From: an uncultured Burkholderiales bacterium
GTDB taxonomy: Bacteria > Pseudomonadota > Gammaproteobacteria > Burkholderiales > Burkholderiaceae_C
Direction of reading: 5' to 3'
Assembly: GCA_943908475.1 (NCBI GenBank)
Contig: CALTTG010000003.1
Location: 74,132-138,131 of the forward strand
Length of the DNA stretch: 64,000 nt
The notes under the pieces are model-generated. The model was given only the letters and a program-made list of their open reading frames with translations, was not told the origin of the DNA and did no database searches. A program made the translations under genes and the position numbers. This document shows, piece by piece, positions 43,563-53,375 of this stretch; position 1 is the first letter of the stretch, and each line of letters starts with the position of its first letter.

Positions 43563-43635
43563 ACCAAATCGGTTTGACCCCATCTAAGGAAATGCCGTCA
43601 TGTGGCGGCTTTCCGGCTTCCAGAGGAGCCCTGCC

Positions 43636-44487
43636 ATGTTCAATCTCATGAAAACTGCCGTCCTGATGGCGGCCATCACCGCCCTGTTCATGGCCATTGG
43701 CGCCATGATCGGCGGCCGCGCGGGCATGATGCTGGCCCTGGTCGTGGCCCTGGGCATGAACTTCTTCAGCTACTGGTTCTCGGACAAGATGGTGCTGAAG
43801 ATGTACAACGCCCGCGAGGTCGATGCCTCGTCGGCGCCTCACTTTTACCGCATGGTGCAAGAGCTGGCCCAGCGGGCGCAAATGCCCATGCCCAAGGTGT
43901 ACATCATCGACGAGGCCGCCCCCAACGCCTTTGCCACGGGTCGCAACCCGGAAAACGCGGCCGTGGCCGCCACCACCGGCATCATCAACGTGCTGAGCGA
44001 GCGTGAACTGCGCGGGGTGATGGCGCACGAGCTGGCCCACGTCAAGCACCGCGACATCCTGATCAGCACCATCAGCGCCACGATGGCGGGTGCGATCTCG
44101 ATGCTGGCCAACTTCGCCGTGTTCTTCGGTGGCCGCGATGAAGAGGGTCGCCCGACCAACCCGATCGCCGGCATCGCGATTGCCATCCTGGCGCCTCTGG
44201 CGGCATCGCTGATCCAGATGGCCATCAGCCGGGCCCGCGAGTTCGAGGCCGACCGCGGCGGTGCGGAAATCTGCGGCGACCCCGCAGCCTTGGCCAGCGC
44301 CCTGCAAAAGATTCAGCGCTACGCCATGGGCATTCCCATGGAGGCCGCTGAGCGCCATCCAGAGACCGCGCAGATGATGATCATGAACCCGCTGTCGGCC
44401 GAAGGCATCAAGGGCTTGTTCTCAACCCACCCGGCCACCGAAGAGCGTGTCGCACGCCTCATGGCCCTGGCCCAACAGAGGCGCTGA
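43636..44487 (+). CDS. htpX: Membrane zinc protease HtpX
   Basis: A 283-residue M48 protease of the inner membrane. Two N-terminal membrane helices (about 5-50) precede the HELAH zinc site (131-135), and a third ligand Glu lies in AREFEADRGGAEI near 206. Two further hydrophobic segments follow the zinc site. It degrades misfolded membrane proteins with FtsH. AGAGGAG before ATG 43636 decides the start over the in-frame ATG at 43600. Confidence 0.96.
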   Translation: MFNLMKTAVLMAAITALFMAIGAMIGGRAGMMLALVVALGMNFFSYWFSDKMVLKMYNAREVDASSAPHFYRMVQELAQRAQMPMPKVYIIDEAAPNAFATGRNPENAAVAATTGIINVLSERELRGVMAHELAHVKHRDILISTISATMAGAISMLANFAVFFGGRDEEGRPTNPIAGIAIAILAPLAASLIQMAISRAREFEADRGGAEICGDPAALASALQKIQRYAMGIPMEAAERHPETAQMMIMNPLSAEGIKGLFSTHPATEERVARLMALAQQRR

Positions 44488-44573
44488 CCCGGCGGGCATT
44501 CAAGTCTGGGGCGCTGCGCGCCGATACATGACAAGCCATCCCAGGCTTGACAGGTATTGCGCAGACCCCAGGC

Positions 44574-47500
44574 ATGAATTTCACACCCGAGCAACTCGCC
44601 CAACGATCCGACCGCTGGACCCAGCTGGCTTGGGTCGTTCTGGCCTTGGGCATGGCGACCGCCCTGTGGTTTTGGCAGAGCGCCGCCGAGACCGTCCAGC
44701 GTCAGGCCAAAGAGGCCTTCGACCTGGAAGCCCAAGAGCACCAGCAACGGCTGGAACAATCGCTCGACCACTACGGCGACCTGCTGTACGCCTTTCAGGC
44801 GGCCTTCGAGGCCAACCAACAACTCGATCGCCTAAGCTTTCAGCGGCTGTACCGGGCCCTGAAGCTGGACGACTACCCAGGGTTGCAAGCGCTGCAGTTT
44901 GCACGCTGGGTGCCACAGGCCGACACCGAGCGCCTGCTGCAGGAGATTCGCACCGACCGAAGCATCACACCGCAGGGCTACCCCCAGGTGCAGCTTCGCC
45001 CCGAAGGCCAGAGGTCGCATCACCTGCCGGTGGTGTACGCGGAACCCATCGAGACCAACACCCACTTGTTGGGATTTGACCAGGCCGCCGATCCGGTGCG
45101 CCGAGACGTGCTGGAGCGTGCCCGTGACGCCGGCCGCGTGCTGGCCTCGGGGCCGCTGCAACTGGTGTCGGGCGTGCGCCAGGCGCGAGGGTTTGCCTTG
45201 CGCGCGCCGGTGTATGACCCCAGCCGCCCGAGAGACACGCTGCTGCAACGTCGGGCCGCATTCCTCGGTCAGGTGGGCTGCGCCGTGGAGGTGGCCGGGA
45301 TGGCCACGCGCGTGATGCCGGCCAACCGCTGGCATCGCCTGCACTGGCGACTCGACGACCTGGGACCAGAAGACTCCGGCACTCAAGCCCTGCCCGCAGC
45401 ACTGTTTGATTCGGCCACGCAAGGCGCCGTGGACGCCTACCTGCCGGGCGCCGACGTGCAAGCGGCCGACCAGCGCACGGTTCGGGTGCAGGTGCTGGGC
45501 CGACAGTTCGCCTCAACGCTCACCCGCCCGCCCTTCCATCCGCACCTGCAGCCCTATCCCCTGGCCCTGTTGGGCGGCATCCTCACCGGCAGCCTGGCCC
45601 TGTGGTGGGCCTTGCGCAGCATCGGTCAACAGCAGGGCGAGGCCGCCGCACTGGCGCATGCCATGACGCAGGACGCACGAGACAGCACGCGTCAATTGCA
45701 ATCGGTGATGGACAGCACGCAAGACGCCATCATCACGCTCGATGCGCGCGGTCACCTGGTGAGCCACAACCGCGCGGCACGGCGCCTGTTCCGACTGCCC
45801 GAGCCTCAACCCGACCTCTTCCCCGCGCCGGTGATCGACATCCGACAGTTGATGCCCTTGAGCCAGCCCGAGGCCGAAGGCCACGTGATGGATGTCTTCG
45901 CGCTTCGGGGGCTGACGCCCGACGCACCGGGCGTGCGCATGACTGGGCGAGACACGCGCCAGCAGCCCCTGGCAATCGAGGTCACGGTGAACCGCTTGGT
46001 GGACCACCGCTTGGCCGACTTCCTGCTCACGGTGCGAGACATCAGCGCCCAGTTGGCGGCCGAAGAGGCCTACCGGGCGGCCCAGCGCCAGCTTGACGAG
46101 GTGGACGAGATGCGGCGGGTGATCGTGCACCACGCGCCCTATGCCATCTTGGTGCTCAACAAAAGCGGCGTGATCCAGGCCATCAACCCGGCCGGTGAAG
46201 CCCTGCTGGGCTACAAAGGCGGCGAGTTGATCGGCCAAAGCACCACGCAGCGCTTCTTTGAGCCCGACGAGGTGGCCGCGCGCACCCAAAAACTGGCACT
46301 GCGCCTGAACCATGCCGTGCGTGACTTGCAAGTGCTGACGCACCTGGCCGAAAACACGCCCGGCACCCCGTCGGAATGGACCTTGATTCGCGCCGATGGG
46401 CGACGCATCGTGGCTGAAATCTCGGTGACGATCCTGAAAGACGAAGCCCAGCAGATGACTGGCTACCTGGCCATGGCGCACGATGTGACCTCGCGCACCG
46501 AGGCCGAACAGCAGCTGCAGCACCAGGCCCAACACGACGCATTGACCGGCCTGCCCAACCGCAACATGGTGCAAGAGCACCTGAAGACGGCCCTGCAGAC
46601 CTGCGAGCGTGAAGGCAGCCACCTGGCGCTGATGTTCCTGGACATGGACCGCTTCAAGAAGGTCAACGACACCTTGGGCCACCATGTGGGTGACAGCCTG
46701 ATCATGGAAGTGGCGCGACGCCTGCGCTCGGGCATGCGCACCACCGACATCGTGGCCCGTCTGGGCGGCGATGAATTCGTGGTGCTGCTGCCCAAGATCG
46801 CGCATGTGGACGATGGGTCGATGGTGGCCCAGAAGGTGCTGGACCTGTTCAACGAACCCTTGCGGGTGGGTCCGCACGAGCTGCGCATGACACCCAGCAT
46901 CGGGCTGGTGACCTACCCAGCCCATGGCACCGATGCCGCCACCCTGATGCGGCATGCCGACCTGGCCATGTACCAGGCCAAGAACCTGGGCCGCAACCGG
47001 GTGCAGCTGTTCAACAGCCAGCTCGAGGCCGTGACGGCCGACACCCTGGCCCTGGAAAACGAGCTCTACAAGGCCCTGGAGCGACAAGAGCTGCGCCTGC
47101 ACTTCCAACCCCAGTTCGACTGCATGAGCGGCCGCATCATTGGCGCGGAAGCCTTGTTGCGTTGGGAACACCAGGGCAAGCTGGTGCCCCCGATGGATTT
47201 CATCCCCTTTGCCGAAGAAACCGGGCTGATCGTGCCCATCGGCGAATGGGTGCTGACCGAAGCCTGTCGTCAGGCGCAGGCTTGGCGGTCGTCGATCGGG
47301 TGGCCCCTGCGCATGGCGGTGAACCTGTCGGCCGTGCAACTCGACCGCCCCGACATCGCCGAGACCGTGGCACGGGCGCTCCAGACCAGCGGCCTGGACC
47401 CACGCCACCTGGAGCTGGAAATCACCGAGACCGTGGTGGTGCGCGAATCGCTTCGGGCCGCCGACGTGCTGACCCAGTTGCGCGCACTCGGCTTGAGCGT

Positions 47501-47825
47501 GGCCATCGACGACTTCGGCGTGGGCTATTCCAGTTTCGGCTACCTGCGTGAACTGCCGGTCGACCGCTTCAAACTGGACCGCAGCTTCCTGACCGCCATC
47601 CCTCAGTCGTCAGGCGACTGCCGCCTGGCCGCCGCCTTGATCGCCATGGCGCATCGCCTGGACGTGGGCATCGTGGCCGAAGGGGTGGAAAACGCCGAAC
47701 AACTGGCCTTCCTCAAGGCGCACCATTGCGACGAGGTGCAGGGCTACCACCTGGGCAAGCCGCTGACCGCATCGGCCTTCGAGCACTTGCTGCGTCAGCA
47801 CCAGGCCGAGCACACGGCCGGTTGA
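44574..47825 (+). CDS. CHASE-PAS-GGDEF-EAL c-di-GMP signalling protein
   Basis: A 1083-residue membrane sensor enzyme. TM1 is at about 20-40, then a periplasmic CHASE domain (PVVYAEPIETNTHLLGFDQAADPVRRD near 155), TM2 near 330-350, and two PAS units (about 375-490 and 510-630). The GGDEF domain has intact GGDEF (731-735) with an RTTD inhibitory site before it, and the EAL domain has E859-A-L. Both active sites look intact, so it may make or break c-di-GMP depending on signal. It converges on the mshP end of the pilus cluster 12 bases away. Confidence 0.92.
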   Translation: MNFTPEQLAQRSDRWTQLAWVVLALGMATALWFWQSAAETVQRQAKEAFDLEAQEHQQRLEQSLDHYGDLLYAFQAAFEANQQLDRLSFQRLYRALKLDDYPGLQALQFARWVPQADTERLLQEIRTDRSITPQGYPQVQLRPEGQRSHHLPVVYAEPIETNTHLLGFDQAADPVRRDVLERARDAGRVLASGPLQLVSGVRQARGFALRAPVYDPSRPRDTLLQRRAAFLGQVGCAVEVAGMATRVMPANRWHRLHWRLDDLGPEDSGTQALPAALFDSATQGAVDAYLPGADVQAADQRTVRVQVLGRQFASTLTRPPFHPHLQPYPLALLGGILTGSLALWWALRSIGQQQGEAAALAHAMTQDARDSTRQLQSVMDSTQDAIITLDARGHLVSHNRAARRLFRLPEPQPDLFPAPVIDIRQLMPLSQPEAEGHVMDVFALRGLTPDAPGVRMTGRDTRQQPLAIEVTVNRLVDHRLADFLLTVRDISAQLAAEEAYRAAQRQLDEVDEMRRVIVHHAPYAILVLNKSGVIQAINPAGEALLGYKGGELIGQSTTQRFFEPDEVAARTQKLALRLNHAVRDLQVLTHLAENTPGTPSEWTLIRADGRRIVAEISVTILKDEAQQMTGYLAMAHDVTSRTEAEQQLQHQAQHDALTGLPNRNMVQEHLKTALQTCEREGSHLALMFLDMDRFKKVNDTLGHHVGDSLIMEVARRLRSGMRTTDIVARLGGDEFVVLLPKIAHVDDGSMVAQKVLDLFNEPLRVGPHELRMTPSIGLVTYPAHGTDAATLMRHADLAMYQAKNLGRNRVQLFNSQLEAVTADTLALENELYKALERQELRLHFQPQFDCMSGRIIGAEALLRWEHQGKLVPPMDFIPFAEETGLIVPIGEWVLTEACRQAQAWRSSIGWPLRMAVNLSAVQLDRPDIAETVARALQTSGLDPRHLELEITETVVVRESLRAADVLTQLRALGLSVAIDDFGVGYSSFGYLRELPVDRFKLDRSFLTAIPQSSGDCRLAAALIAMAHRLDVGIVAEGVENAEQLAFLKAHHCDEVQGYHLGKPLTASAFEHLLRQHQAEHTAG

Positions 47826-47837
47826 ACGGCAGCCCGA

Positions 47838-48308
47838 TCAGTTGACGATTTGGCTGCGGCGGCGCCGCTCCACATAGGTGGGCGACGGCAGGCGGGCGTT
47901 GTCAGGGCATGCGGTGTTGCTGTTGCACGCGATGGCCTCCAGGCTGTAGAGGCGCGTGGTGTCCGAGGCCGTGGGGCCTTCCACATACACCTTGGAGGCA
48001 CAGCTCACCGAGACCATGAAGCCCGTTTGCGAGCGCAGGTCGAGCGTGCTCTGGGTGGAGCCGTTTTCAGGGCAATTGGCCCAGCTGCCTTTGAGGGCCT
48101 GGTACATCGCCCACTCGATGCCGGCATTGGCCGCCTGTGTGGCACGGGAGGTGTCGATGTCTTGCGCGAAGGTGACCTGCTCGGTCCAGCCCAGGCGGGC
48201 AATCGAGGCCGCCAAGCCTGACAAGAGCACCAGCACCACGATGGCCGCCACCGCCCCCAAACCCTGGGGTTCTGGCAACTGCCGACGCTCACGAGAACGG
48301 ATGATCAT
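47838..48308 (-). CDS. mshP: MshP-like pilus biogenesis protein
   Basis: A 156-residue protein with one N-terminal membrane helix (GLGAVAAIVVLVLLSGLAAS, 17-36) and a Cys-containing periplasmic part. Position at the end of the msh cluster after mshO and the shape match MshP, a PilX-like minor component. A classical G-F/Y-T-x-x-E prepilin site is not visible (QGLGAV instead). Its start overlaps the mshO stop as ATGA. It is the last gene of the operon. Confidence 0.7.
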   Translation of the reverse strand: MIIRSRERRQLPEPQGLGAVAAIVVLVLLSGLAASIARLGWTEQVTFAQDIDTSRATQAANAGIEWAMYQALKGSWANCPENGSTQSTLDLRSQTGFMVSVSCASKVYVEGPTASDTTRLYSLEAIACNSNTACPDNARLPSPTYVERRRRSQIVN

Positions 48309-49195
48309 GGCACGTTGGAGATGTGAGCGCCGCCACCGAGGTGGACCGACTCGTTGTTGCGGGTGATGGTCAGGTCAATGGCCAAAAAGCCACTTTGCTG
48401 GGTGGCCCCTTTGTTGGGGTCGTACGTGAAGGTGCACGACTGCACCTTGGTGGCCAGCAAATCGGCCCCCACGACGCTGGGGCAGCTGCTGGGGTAAGCG
48501 CTGTTGAAGCCGTAGTTCTTGAGTCGGTAGATGCGCCCCTTGCCGTCGCCGTTGGCGTCCAGCGTGCCATCGGCGCCGCTGCACACGTAAAACACGGCCT
48601 TCTGGTCTTTGGACACCAACTGAAAGCGCCCGCCGTCATAGCCCTGCGGGAACTGGTGGCTGGTGACCGTGATGCGGTGGGGCCCCAAACTGCTGGATGG
48701 GGTCGACAGGGCCGTGATGTCAGAGCGCGTGCCGCCCTCGTACACGTCGTTGCCGTTCTGGTTGTTGATGATCACGAAGTCGCCCACCACGGGCACGGGA
48801 GACAGCACGCTGAGCACATCGAAAGTCGTCACCGGCAGGCTGGGCTCCAACGGGGCCGAGCAGTTGCTGGCGGTACCCGTGCAACCCTGCGCTTGATCGT
48901 TGGGCTCATCGGCAAAGCGCCGATAGCGCCCGCCGCCCTTGGTGGGGATCACCTCGAAGCAGCTGGTGTTCACGGTGCGAATGGAGTTGGGCACGCCTGT
49001 TCGCACATCCCGCACGATGCGGCGCATGGCCGAGTCGGCCAGATCGATCAGCTCGGCCCTCGCCTTCACCCCACCATAGGCCTGAACCGTGGGCTTGACC
49101 ACCACGGCCACGGTGACCGAAATCACGGCCGTGACCGTGATCACCATGATCAACTCGACCAGGGTGAAGCCGCGAGCGCGCAAGCGCCGGCTCAT
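48305..49195 (-). CDS. mshO: MSHA-type minor pilin MshO
   Basis: A 296-residue prepilin-like protein. A basic leader (MSRRLRARG) is followed by the cleavage motif G^FTLVELIMVITVTAVISV with Glu at mature position 5. The large periplasmic domain has several Cys pairs. It matches MshO, the big minor pilin of MSHA systems. ATG 49195 overlaps the mshD stop as ATGA, and the mshP start overlaps its own stop, so the pilin genes are translationally coupled. Confidence 0.82.
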   Translation of the reverse strand: MSRRLRARGFTLVELIMVITVTAVISVTVAVVVKPTVQAYGGVKARAELIDLADSAMRRIVRDVRTGVPNSIRTVNTSCFEVIPTKGGGRYRRFADEPNDQAQGCTGTASNCSAPLEPSLPVTTFDVLSVLSPVPVVGDFVIINNQNGNDVYEGGTRSDITALSTPSSSLGPHRITVTSHQFPQGYDGGRFQLVSKDQKAVFYVCSGADGTLDANGDGKGRIYRLKNYGFNSAYPSSCPSVVGADLLATKVQSCTFTYDPNKGATQQSGFLAIDLTITRNNESVHLGGGAHISNVP

Positions 49196-49656
49196 GTGGC
49201 GTACCCCGTTCGCCAGCCCACCAGCTGGAAGCTCTCGGTACCCCGAGAGACGGTGATGGTGACCTTCAGGGCGGCCGTCACGCCGCCCAGGTTGTCCGAC
49301 TGCACCCGCACCAGCACCGAAAACCCGTTGAGTGCCTCGATGGGCATGCCGTCCACATCGCAGATCTCGCCGGTGGTGGTGTAGCCCTCGTAGTCGTCCA
49401 CATCGTTGAAGGTCTCTCGTCCGCACGGCCGCTCAGGGGCATTGTTGGGCGCATCCGCATAGGGCTTGAGCAAGATCTCCTCCATCAGGTCATCGGCCGC
49501 GGTCAGCATCTGTTTGCGCACCAACGGGTCGGCGCTTTTGCTGACCGTGGTGGAGAACACCGCCAGCACCCCAGAGAGGCCCACCCCGATGACGACGATC
49601 GCCACGATCATCTCGATCAGGGTGAAGCCTCGATGCAGGCGGCGGTCACTCGACAT
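49192..49656 (-). CDS. mshD: MSHA-type minor pilin MshD
   Basis: A 154-residue prepilin with leader MSSDRRLHR and cleavage site G^FTLIEMIVAIVVIGVGLSG. The mature part has a helix with a conserved VRKQMLTAADDLMEEIL segment and Cys residues typical of MshD. GGGGAGA lies about eight bases before ATG 49656, which decides the start within a longer open frame. It overlaps the end of mshC and the start of mshO. Confidence 0.8.
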   Translation of the reverse strand: MSSDRRLHRGFTLIEMIVAIVVIGVGLSGVLAVFSTTVSKSADPLVRKQMLTAADDLMEEILLKPYADAPNNAPERPCGRETFNDVDDYEGYTTTGEICDVDGMPIEALNGFSVLVRVQSDNLGGVTAALKVTITVSRGTESFQLVGWRTGYAT

Positions 49657-50170
49657 GGCCGGTCTCCCCATGGACGGTGATGTTGCTGATGCCGCTGGCA
49701 CTGATGGTGCGCGTGGCCACCGTGGTGCCCGCGCCGTCGGTGGTGGTGCGTCCGTCAGGATGGAAGTACAGCGTGCCCGATGGGGTACCCGCCGGACTGA
49801 CCGAGGTGCCTGAGGCGCTGTTGCTGCTGGTGGCGAAGACGCCCGCCGACCCCATGGGCACCACCAAGTCGAGGTCGCACGACGTGGCCGTGGTGCTGGT
49901 GGCGATGCGCAGCGTGAGGGTGGTGGCCCCCACTTGGGCGCACACCAATCGCCGGTGCGACAGCGCCGTCTTGTGTGCAAAGCGGATGCCGCTGACCAGG
50001 GCATCGCGCCAGGCATCGTCGCGAGCTCCCATGGCCGAACCAAAGCGGGGGATCACGATGGCGGCCAAGATGCCGGCCAGCACCAGCACCACCACCATCT
50101 CCACCATAGTGTACCCACGGTGGAGGGTTGCATTGTTCAGGCCATGCCGGTCAATAGGCATCCTGGACAT
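49646..50170 (-). CDS. mshC: MSHA-type minor pilin MshC
   Basis: A 174-residue GspH/FimT-like prepilin. After an 18-residue leader the cleavage motif is G^YTMVEMVVVLVLAGILAAIVIP. The periplasmic GspH-like domain follows. It matches MshC by position and size. ATG 50170 has AAGG about eight bases upstream and overlaps the mshQ stop by 20 bases; the next ATG (50158) is possible but lacks a spaced ribosome site. Confidence 0.8.
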   Translation of the reverse strand: MSRMPIDRHGLNNATLHRGYTMVEMVVVLVLAGILAAIVIPRFGSAMGARDDAWRDALVSGIRFAHKTALSHRRLVCAQVGATTLTLRIATSTTATSCDLDLVVPMGSAGVFATSSNSASGTSVSPAGTPSGTLYFHPDGRTTTDGAGTTVATRTISASGISNITVHGETGHVE

Positions 50171-52697
50171 TCACGGCCTTCTGGGTCTCCGGCGAGAACA
50201 CGCCGAAGGACACCGTCGCCTTGGGATTGCACAAGGCCGAGCCACACAGGGGCTTGAGCCAGGGCATGTTGACGGCCGCGCTGTCGAGGTCGATGCTGAC
50301 CTCGGTGGTGCCGGTGTTCTTGGCGCCGGGCGCACTCATCACCATCTTGCCGATGCCGTTGCTCAGGCTGACCGACTGGGTGGCGGTGTTCAGCGCCGAC
50401 ATCACGGCCCCCTTCTGGCTGCGGAAGGCGCCCGGCACCAGCGAGGTCAAGGGCAACTTGGCGGCGGTGGTGCAGCTGTCGTCGGACGTGGGCACCCAGT
50501 TCTTGCCATTCCAGTACTGCAACTGGATGGGCACCGACAAGGCTGCTTTTTCAGAGCCATAGGCGTTCGACAGGCGCAAGCGACCGCGACGGAAGTTCAT
50601 GTTGGCCGGGGTCGATTCTGCGACATCGGCATCGGTGGCCCCCACCGCCACCGAGGTGGGCGCCGTCAAGGTGGTGCCCAGCACATAGGTGAGCGAGCCC
50701 GTGGCCGTGCCATCGCCGAAGGCATTCGCGGCAATGGTTGGGCTGCTGCCGAACACCGTCGAGGCCACCCCCGAGGGGTTCAGGCTCACGGCCTTGGACA
50801 CCACCGAACTGGTCTTGCCATCGTAGTTCTTCGTGATCTCGCCTGCGGCGTTCAAGGCCGACACGGTCACGTCAAAGGGCTGCCCCATGTAGGTGAAGGC
50901 GCCACATTTGGCCGGCGCCGAGACCGCGAAGCGATCGGGCACGATGGTCAAGCCCGTCAGGGCGCCCGTGACGCTCAAGGCGGTCTTGCCCAGGAACTCG
51001 GGCAGCAGTGCGGTGAGGTCGATGGTGCCGACCTCGCCCCAGGTGACGTTGACCGTGGCCACGCCGTTGACGAAGGCCACATCGCTCACCGTGAGCGCCG
51101 GGTTGTTGGGCGCCCCCGACTGACGGCTGGTGGGCTTGCTGACCACATGGCTGATCGAGATGGGGCCCAAGCCCAGGCCTGCGGTGCTGAAGTTGGTCGC
51201 CACCAGTGGCGTGCTGCCACCGGTCAAGGCCGACAGGCGAATGGCAATGGGGTTGCCAGCCTTGGCCTTGGCTGCGTCCACCTTCTCGACCTTGAACGAG
51301 GCCGGGGCCACGGCAGTCAACACGGAGTTGGTCAACCCCGTCAGGCCCAGCAGCGACGCGGTGAGGTTGGAGAGGATCTCCAGCTTGAGCTGCACAGGCC
51401 CGACGTTGTCGTACACAAAGTCGGTGTTGACCAGGCCCAAGGCCCCCAGGGTCAGGCCCAGGGTCGAGCCCACGCCATTGACCAGCGAGGTGCCGCCCAC
51501 CTTGGGGGCGGTGCTGCCCGCATAGGTGGGCGTGAGCTTGAACGACAGCAGCTTGCCAGCCGCCACCGACACGCAACTGCCCAACAGGTCTTTGACCAGG
51601 CTGATCTGCATGTTTTGCGTCGTGCCAGCGCGGTGCGAGGGCAGGCCCAGCAGCAACGCCGTGCCTTGAGTCTTGTAGCTGCAGGCCCCGCTGGCATTGG
51701 ACACCGACGCCCCCAGGCCGCAATAGCCGGTGGCCGAGGGGCTCGGCGACACCGAGCTGGCCGCCATGGTGTAGGTCGCGGCCGAACTCAACTTGAAGCT
51801 CATGTCACCCGACACCGACGAGCCGGCCGGGATGGAGAACGACGCCTTCGTGCTGCCGTTGGCCGTGAGGTTGCCGGTGACGCCCGAGGTGTACAGCGAC
51901 GAACAACTGGCGTTGGCGCAGGCCCGCACGCGGAACGCGCTGTTCTGGCACGTCACGGTGTTGGACGTGTCGGACAAAATTTCCAGGTGATGCAGACCAG
52001 CCGGCAACGACGCGGAGTTGTCAACATAGCTGATGGCATCGGCCTTGAAGGTGCGCGAGTTGTAGCCACAGAAGATGATGAAGGTGCACGAGTAATAGGG
52101 CTTGGCCGTGAGCTCGACGCTCGTGACCGTCACCCCCGCCGCCGGCTTGTACACCAGACGTGCTGACTGGGTGCTGCCCAGGCCGTTGGAGCCAAACAGC
52201 CAGGAAAACAGCGCATCAAAGAAGCCAAAGGTGTCGTAGCCGCCCACGCAGGTGGTGGTGGCCGCCGAACAGTTCGAGACCGAGACCGAGGTGCCGTTGC
52301 TCAGGTTGAACTTGACCGTGTTGTCGGAGTCGCCCGTTTGCAGGTTCCACAAGAAACTCACATAACTGGTGCCCCCCGCAAAGGTCAGCACGGCCTTGGA
52401 GCCATTGACGTTGGTCCCCGAGGTGACCTGAAGGTAGTTGCCCGCAAAGCCCGTGGGCGGGCTGGCGGTGGCCGTGGCGGTGTAGGCGCCGCCCGAGCCC
52501 AAGGTCGACGTGGCCGTGACCCCGGAGGCATTGCCCAGGGTGACCGTGTTGAGGTCGACCGTTTTGAGGTCAGCGTGCGTGAAGGTCTGCGTGGTGAAGC
52601 CCGTTTCGCTTTGGGGCACGAACGTCAATTGCGCCCAGGCCGACCCCCAGGTCAGACAGGCGCACGCGGTCAGGACACGAATCAAGGACTTCATCAT
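50151..52697 (-). CDS. mshQ: MshQ-like secreted protein with DUF6701
   Basis: An 848-residue protein with a signal peptide (about 1-22, ending in GSAWA) and long Ser/Thr/Gly-rich beta regions. The C-terminal third matches DUF6701: NFRRGRLRLSNAYGSEKAAL and QLQYWNGKNWVPTSDDSCT near residues 695-740. MshQ is thought to be a pilus-associated surface or tip protein, possibly an adhesin. Many Cys pairs suggest disulfides. It sits between mshA and mshC, unlike the usual end-of-operon place. GGAGG stands six bases before ATG 52697. A strong hairpin separates it from mshA. Confidence 0.8.
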   Translation of the reverse strand: MMKSLIRVLTACACLTWGSAWAQLTFVPQSETGFTTQTFTHADLKTVDLNTVTLGNASGVTATSTLGSGGAYTATATASPPTGFAGNYLQVTSGTNVNGSKAVLTFAGGTSYVSFLWNLQTGDSDNTVKFNLSNGTSVSVSNCSAATTTCVGGYDTFGFFDALFSWLFGSNGLGSTQSARLVYKPAAGVTVTSVELTAKPYYSCTFIIFCGYNSRTFKADAISYVDNSASLPAGLHHLEILSDTSNTVTCQNSAFRVRACANASCSSLYTSGVTGNLTANGSTKASFSIPAGSSVSGDMSFKLSSAATYTMAASSVSPSPSATGYCGLGASVSNASGACSYKTQGTALLLGLPSHRAGTTQNMQISLVKDLLGSCVSVAAGKLLSFKLTPTYAGSTAPKVGGTSLVNGVGSTLGLTLGALGLVNTDFVYDNVGPVQLKLEILSNLTASLLGLTGLTNSVLTAVAPASFKVEKVDAAKAKAGNPIAIRLSALTGGSTPLVATNFSTAGLGLGPISISHVVSKPTSRQSGAPNNPALTVSDVAFVNGVATVNVTWGEVGTIDLTALLPEFLGKTALSVTGALTGLTIVPDRFAVSAPAKCGAFTYMGQPFDVTVSALNAAGEITKNYDGKTSSVVSKAVSLNPSGVASTVFGSSPTIAANAFGDGTATGSLTYVLGTTLTAPTSVAVGATDADVAESTPANMNFRRGRLRLSNAYGSEKAALSVPIQLQYWNGKNWVPTSDDSCTTAAKLPLTSLVPGAFRSQKGAVMSALNTATQSVSLSNGIGKMVMSAPGAKNTGTTEVSIDLDSAAVNMPWLKPLCGSALCNPKATVSFGVFSPETQKAVNVQDAY

Positions 52698-52775
52698 TCA
52701 ACCCTCCAGGAACAGCCACTTCACTGTGGAGGTCAGACGCAGGCTTGTCGACACCATGCCTGCTCTGGGAAGTGA

Positions 52776-52851
52776 ACAAAAACCGAAAAACTGAAAAAGA
52801 TGGGCGGTGTTTGCCGAGTTCGCCTTGCACCACCCACGGGGTGCAAGGCGA
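52776..52851 (-). terminator. Hairpin attenuator between mshA and mshQ
   Basis: TCGCCTTGCACC (52820-52831) and GGTGCAAGGCGA (52840-52851) form a perfect 12-bp stem with an eight-base loop. On the minus strand it lies 29 bases past the mshA stop. Three T5 runs (52800-52776 read leftward) follow about 20 bases later. The distance from stem to U-run is longer than usual, so partial termination or 3'-end protection of pilin mRNA is the best reading. Confidence 0.6.
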
Positions 52852-52880
52852 TCGCCGCAGCGCAGCCCGCGTCAGGCGCG

Positions 52881-53285
52881 TCAGTTGCCCGCGCCGATCG
52901 CGGTGAACTTCACGGGCGAGGCGGGGCTGTAACCGGTCAAGGACACGGTGCACTGCTCGCTCGCGCCATTGGCAATGGGTGCGGCCGATGCCGTCACGCT
53001 GTAGCCATCGGGCAGCGCACCGCCTTGCAGGAGGGAGGCGATGTCGTCGCAGTTGTCGACCTTCACGCACACGTTGGCGGTGACGACGTTGTTCTTGGCG
53101 GAGCAGCCCGCGTAGTTCAGCGACATGGCGCTGGTCATGTTGCCCGCCATGCCTTCGATGGCGGCCTTGTTGGCGTCGGTGCGCAGGTCAATGAATTTGG
53201 GCAGGGCCGTGGCGGCCAGGATGCCCAGGATGACGATGACCACGATCAACTCGATCATCGTGAAGCCGGCTTGAGACTTTCGCAT
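52881..53285 (-). CDS. mshA: Major MSHA-type pilin MshA
   Basis: A 134-residue type IV prepilin. A short leader (MRKSQAG) precedes G^FTMIELIVVIVILGILAATALP with Glu5. The globular part has Cys pairs (AGCSAK, VCVKVDNC, EQCTV) that would form the pilin disulfide loops. GAGAGGT lies seven bases before ATG 53285, which decides the start inside a longer open frame. Size, position and following hairpin mark it as the main structural pilin, cleaved by a prepilin peptidase encoded elsewhere. Confidence 0.85.
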   Translation of the reverse strand: MRKSQAGFTMIELIVVIVILGILAATALPKFIDLRTDANKAAIEGMAGNMTSAMSLNYAGCSAKNNVVTANVCVKVDNCDDIASLLQGGALPDGYSVTASAAPIANGASEQCTVSLTGYSPASPVKFTAIGAGN

Positions 53286-53375
53286 GGTGATTACCTCTCG
53301 GTGTGGGTGAAGACAGTGACGCGGGGCGCCAAACAGGGAAGAGACGGGCTCGTTCGTGGTTTTCGGCACGTTTGC

